DNA of 64,000 nt, taken from assembly GCF_927312905.1 (NCBI RefSeq), contig NZ_CAKMHQ010000031.1, positions 39,651 to 103,650 on the forward strand, in the 5' to 3' direction. The position numbers and the translations under genes were made by a program. The stretch comes from Candidatus Nitrotoga sp. 1052. GTDB taxonomy: Bacteria > Pseudomonadota > Gammaproteobacteria > Burkholderiales > Gallionellaceae. This document shows, piece by piece, positions 60,796 to 64,000 of this stretch (within the stretch, counting starts at the first letter, position 1; each line of letters opens with the position of its first letter). The notes under the pieces were generated by a model, which saw only the letters and a program-made list of their open reading frames with translations, did not search any database and was not told the origin of the DNA.

Positions 60796-63792
60796 TCAAA
60801 TCGGCGCACACATGACCACACCTTCATTGATCCAGCCGCGCATGACGACATCCTGGATGGCTGCCCCAGCACTGGAAAAGCGGTGATTGCTGTCGACACC
60901 GCGGGCAAACCCATTGTTATAGGCCCGATAGACCGGCGCTGTCCCGGTCGGACATATACCATTGGTCGGTGGAGTCGAGATAAAATCCAGACTTTCGAAA
61001 TTCCAGCGCTTCTGCGAGGCTGGCGTGGTGGCCTGAAGCTGCTTAAGGCCATCACATTCAGGGCCCGCTAATGTATAGAAATGCGAATTGGGGCCGGGGA
61101 CCTGGCTGCCGTAGAACCGGCAAACGGGCGTATTGCCGCCCGACTTGAAACTATTTCCGGTGCGAATCCAGCCGGGCCCCGCGCTCCCTCCGTCGATGCC
61201 CGCAGCCTCACTGGCATCGGCGGTAATGAAATAGTGATCCAGGTTGGTGTTATAGAACTCAACGACGGGCACACTGACGAGCGCTCCACTCAGATCATAG
61301 CGAGCCAAAACAGCACTCGTCGCATCCTGTCCCGCAACGAGCAAACGAGAATGGGCATCGACCGCCAGCGCGCTGATGTTCCATATGCTGGGTAGTGGAA
61401 ACGCCCCGCCAAGGCCAAAACTCGCATCAAGATTGTTATTCGGAAGCAGGCGATATAGCGCTGCCGAGCTCGTTGGGCCATCGCTACGGCTGCGCGCTAT
61501 CACCACACTGGCGTCGGGCAGTGCAGCAAAATTCCCAGTGAAATAACCCTGCTCCGCCAACAAATTGTTCGCCCCGATCAGCAGGCCATTGCTGGAAATC
61601 CGAATCACGAGCAGCGATCCGCTTGACGAACCGGATGGTGCGTATGTGTTAATGCCAATGCCGGCCAACAGGGAGCCATCACTCAGTGAGAGCAAGGAGA
61701 ATGGTTCTCCAAATGAGAGTGGTTCGGCAAAAGTATAGGTAAACTGGCCGCCCGTCCCAAACGAAGTTACCGCCAATCCATGCGGATCGACCTTGTAGAA
61801 ACTCAGATTTTGACTTGTCAGCACGGCAAAGACCACTGAGCCGTCGCTAAGCAAAATCAGATCCGTGTGGAACGGATATTCCACAGATAACGCGAATCCG
61901 ATTTTACCGCCCGTGCCGAAACTCAGGTCAGGTGTGCCATCCGGCATGGTCTGCTGCAAATATGCAGCTCCAATTCCACTGTTCGGTGTTGTCGTTACGT
62001 AAAGCAAACGCCCATCTGGACGTACGCCCAACGCAATATCTGTTTGGGATGTCGCAGGTACTGCGAGAGCGGGTGCGAATTCGGCGTAGAGCGTCCCGGT
62101 AGAGTCAAATCGAAACGCCGTGTTGGCTCTTCCGGTCACGACCGTTACTGCGCCGTTTTCTTGTTCAGCTGCACGCACCTTGCCCATGAAGGGGTTGTTC
62201 TGTTTCGGCCTCACACGTCCGTTCGTTCCGAATGCAATGTCGGGGGAGCCATTTGCCGTTAGGCGTTCAAGAAAATAATCAGAGGTCGCATCTGCATCAG
62301 AACTACCTGCAAGCACAATTTTGCCCGAATTTTCAACCAGTATCGCGTCAATCTTGTCGTTGCTGTATTCGGCATTATTCACGACAGCGAAGCCATCGCC
62401 TCGGCCATAGCTGGTTTGGAGATGGCCGTTGCCATCAAGGCTTGCGACGGTAGCATCCGCACCCCTTTGAAAACAAGGGGCAAGGAAATCAATGGGGCCG
62501 CATGTCACGGTACGAGTGGCCGCTGCTGGTATCAATAAGCCGCCTGTGCCATTTGGCAGGATACCTATGGAGGAGAACTTATTATAGTCGGCAAGTGTAA
62601 TCGTTGTGCTGCCGGCAGTACCAAAAGCACTATCAAGGACTCCGCTGGCATCGAAACGACTCACGTGCGCAGTGGTGCCGTCCACGCCGTCGACGGCGTT
62701 GACCAATGCGATACTGCCATCACTCAGTGCTGCCAATCGCAAACCGTAGGGATTGCCGCTGTCGATTTCCAGTCGACCGGCAGTACCGAAAGACGCATCT
62801 GCCAAGCCGCCGGCAGTGACTCGCCACAAAATGCTCTTGCCGCTCGGGTATAAAAAACCGGAGGGATAGGAACGCAGAGCATTGCCAATCAGAAGCAATC
62901 CGCCATTAGCGGTGCGCACCATTGCAACCGGTTGTTCGAAGGGGTTGCTCACGTCGTACCCCGAGACTAAACCACCATTTCCATAGTCAAGATTGAGCGT
63001 ACCAGCGGCTGTCACGCGAACCAGCAGATAGCCGCTGCTAGAGAACTCTCTTGCCATAACTGTAAACCCACCATTCGGCTCGGCGATAACTGGAACGTCC
63101 GAGGCCATCCTAAAATTCGGAGGTAGGCCGCTGAGTATCTTCTCGCCATTCGGTGCATAGGTTGAATCACGCACGCCGGCTGAGTTAAGGCGTGTAAGTC
63201 GCAATGCAAATTGCGAGATTCGTGTGGCGTCCGAGATGATCAGCAGACCGCCATCCGGTTGTTGCACGAAGCGCGTCGAGGGAGCGTAAGCCAAAGGTTC
63301 CACACCACGGAAGAAACCTTGCGCGCCAAAACTGGTGTCTAGCATGCCGGCTGTCGTAAGTCGGGTTAGTGTATAGCCGTTTCCGCTAAGTCCATTAATC
63401 AGTATCGAACCATCGGCACTTTGCTCGAGTTGTTGGATATTGTAATAATCTCTATCGGGTAGATCGAACAAGGCCACACCATTCTGGCCGAACGTAGCAT
63501 CAGGAGTGCCGTTCGGAAGTAGTCGGAGAACAAAAGCGTGCGATTGCCGTCCCGCCGTCCAACCAGCAAGCAGCAACTTGCCGTCACGCTGCAGGGTGGA
63601 CGTCGTTGGCCTATCCTCCGCGCCGGAGGGCACTCCGATGCGCACGATGCCGTTGCTTCCGAACGAACTGTCGAGCACCGGCGTTGCATGTGCCTCAAAT
63701 ATCGTGGCATGAAATGCAAAGAGCGAAAAAAGTATCGCGAATATTTTTTTAGTTGCCACTGTCCCTGATATCTTCAGTAAGTTTGACATCAT
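60796..63792 (-). CDS. Secreted delta-60-repeat protein, copy 2
   Basis: The 998-aa paralogue of the neighbouring gene has the same plan: a signal peptide (about 1-36), delta-60 repeats, and a C-terminal DUF5648-like domain nearly identical to copy 1. Differences include PSGKSILWRVTAGG against NDKTILWRVTAGG, a longer YPSGFLYPSG loop, and an intact LDSAFGTAG motif where copy 1 has lost six residues. The middle thirds differ by many substitutions and small in-frame indels, whereas the reading frame is kept throughout. This points to two functional, diversifying genes rather than one gene and one pseudogene. AAGGG precedes the double ATG, and the 112-bp gap to copy 1 could allow co-transcription. 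Confidence 0.85.
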   Translation of the reverse strand: MMSNLLKISGTVATKKIFAILFSLFAFHATIFEAHATPVLDSSFGSNGIVRIGVPSGAEDRPTTSTLQRDGKLLLAGWTAGRQSHAFVLRLLPNGTPDATFGQNGVALFDLPDRDYYNIQQLEQSADGSILINGLSGNGYTLTRLTTAGMLDTSFGAQGFFRGVEPLAYAPSTRFVQQPDGGLLIISDATRISQFALRLTRLNSAGVRDSTYAPNGEKILSGLPPNFRMASDVPVIAEPNGGFTVMAREFSSSGYLLVRVTAAGTLNLDYGNGGLVSGYDVSNPFEQPVAMVRTANGGLLLIGNALRSYPSGFLYPSGKSILWRVTAGGLADASFGTAGRLEIDSGNPYGLRLAALSDGSIALVNAVDGVDGTTAHVSRFDASGVLDSAFGTAGSTTITLADYNKFSSIGILPNGTGGLLIPAAATRTVTCGPIDFLAPCFQRGADATVASLDGNGHLQTSYGRGDGFAVVNNAEYSNDKIDAILVENSGKIVLAGSSDADATSDYFLERLTANGSPDIAFGTNGRVRPKQNNPFMGKVRAAEQENGAVTVVTGRANTAFRFDSTGTLYAEFAPALAVPATSQTDIALGVRPDGRLLYVTTTPNSGIGAAYLQQTMPDGTPDLSFGTGGKIGFALSVEYPFHTDLILLSDGSVVFAVLTSQNLSFYKVDPHGLAVTSFGTGGQFTYTFAEPLSFGEPFSLLSLSDGSLLAGIGINTYAPSGSSSGSLLVIRISSNGLLIGANNLLAEQGYFTGNFAALPDASVVIARSRSDGPTSSAALYRLLPNNNLDASFGLGGAFPLPSIWNISALAVDAHSRLLVAGQDATSAVLARYDLSGALVSVPVVEFYNTNLDHYFITADASEAAGIDGGSAGPGWIRTGNSFKSGGNTPVCRFYGSQVPGPNSHFYTLAGPECDGLKQLQATTPASQKRWNFESLDFISTPPTNGICPTGTAPVYRAYNNGFARGVDSNHRFSSAGAAIQDVVMRGWINEGVVMCAPI

Positions 63793-63959
63793 TTTCCCTT
63801 ATCAATACGCACACAGTTATAACCAGCAACGTTCTCTACATTCGGGGGGCGCTCGTTTCTCTTTGCTTCTTGGCACCTCAAAAACCACGTTTAACGCTGG
63901 GGCGCGTGAATGGCCGGTCTTAAGAGATTGGGAAGCCGTGACCAAAACTTTAGGTCAAG

Positions 63960-64000
63960 TCAAATCGGCGCACACATGACCACACCTTCATTGATCCAGC
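63960..64000 (-). CDS. Delta-60-repeat protein, copy 3 (3' end only)
   Basis: The last 41 bases of the window encode, on the - strand, the tail WINEGVVMCAPI and a stop. The sequence is identical to the end of copy 2 over tcggcgcacacatgaccacaccttcattgatccagc. The gene continues beyond the window. This shows the array has at least three members; nothing can be said about the rest of this copy. Confidence 0.8.
   Translation of the reverse strand, partial: WINEGVVMCAPI

Larger units (their letters stand above)
57617..64000 (-). repeat. Tandem duplication, about 3.1-kb unit
   Basis: Three successive units are visible. The stop codons of the three delta-60 genes lie at 57681, 60796 and 63960, giving periods of 3,115 and 3,164 bp. 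Unit ends are near-identical while middles have drifted. The non-coding spacers also align (tcattttcccttatcaatac after each start). A roughly 60-bp segment, gcgcgtgaatggcc onward, occurs at 57617 and 63899 but is missing between copies 1 and 2, so the spacers differ by an indel. Confidence 0.9.

Noticed and set aside
57681..64000. CRISPR or phage tail-fibre array
   Set aside because: The repeats are long protein-coding units with a 3.1-kb period and divergent centres, with no short direct repeats with spacers and no phage genes nearby.

Overview
The window looks like a chromosomal segment of a Gram-negative betaproteobacterium. Nitrosomonadales or Gallionellaceae relatives are the best guess, by inference from gene order and protein style rather than from a search. 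The supporting signs are a betaproteobacterial trimeric porin ending in Phe, the block lolB-ispE-tRNA-Gln-prs-rplY-pth-ychF, the dcd/apbC/metG neighbourhood, and ubiquinone synthesis through Coq7.

Layout. 1-6 kb: trpC, a general porin, coq7, a MITE-like inverted-repeat element, and a RelA-type (p)ppGpp synthetase without its C-terminal ACT domain. 6-18 kb: conserved housekeeping genes on both strands (Orn/Lys/Arg decarboxylase, a small unknown, dcd, apbC/mrp, divergent metG, a SulP anion transporter, and dnaE on the opposite strand). 18-22 kb: a gene-poor stretch with a receiver-PAS protein, a Crp-like regulator, a BON-domain lipoprotein and an IS3-type transposase relic. 22-40 kb: an envelope and signalling block on the + strand. 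It has a giant NdvB-type cyclic beta-1,2-glucan synthase (about 2,900 aa), an AsmA-like protein, a Gcr/'SpecificRecomb' membrane protein, and a three-gene phosphorelay (HAMP-PAS kinase, CheY-like receiver, hybrid REC-PAS-kinase-REC).

40-45 kb (- strand): a TTG-started membrane protein, mutM, a tiny lipoprotein, and a Gld-type ABC exporter operon (ATPase, permease, auxiliary protein). 45-52 kb (+ strand): a TPR lipoprotein, lolB, ispE, tRNA-Gln(UUG), prs, rplY, pth and ychF, with clear intrinsic terminators. 52-57 kb: an IS256 transposase fragment, then a four-gene glycosyl-transfer cluster (GT-C membrane enzyme, dolichol-phosphate-mannose-synthase-like GT2, GtrA-like flippase, second GT-C-like protein). 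57.7 kb to the end (- strand): a tandem array of about 1,000-aa secreted delta-60-repeat proteins with a shared C-terminal DUF5648-like domain. There are two complete copies and the 3' end of a third that runs off the window.

Most of the window is ordinary core genome. The most unusual parts are the tandem delta-60 array, the NdvB/AsmA/phosphorelay block with mobile-element debris at its edges, the ACT-less RelA, and a sharp composition change inside metG. No CRISPR array, prophage, intact insertion sequence or rRNA operon was seen. All family names come from reading motifs; no database search was run.
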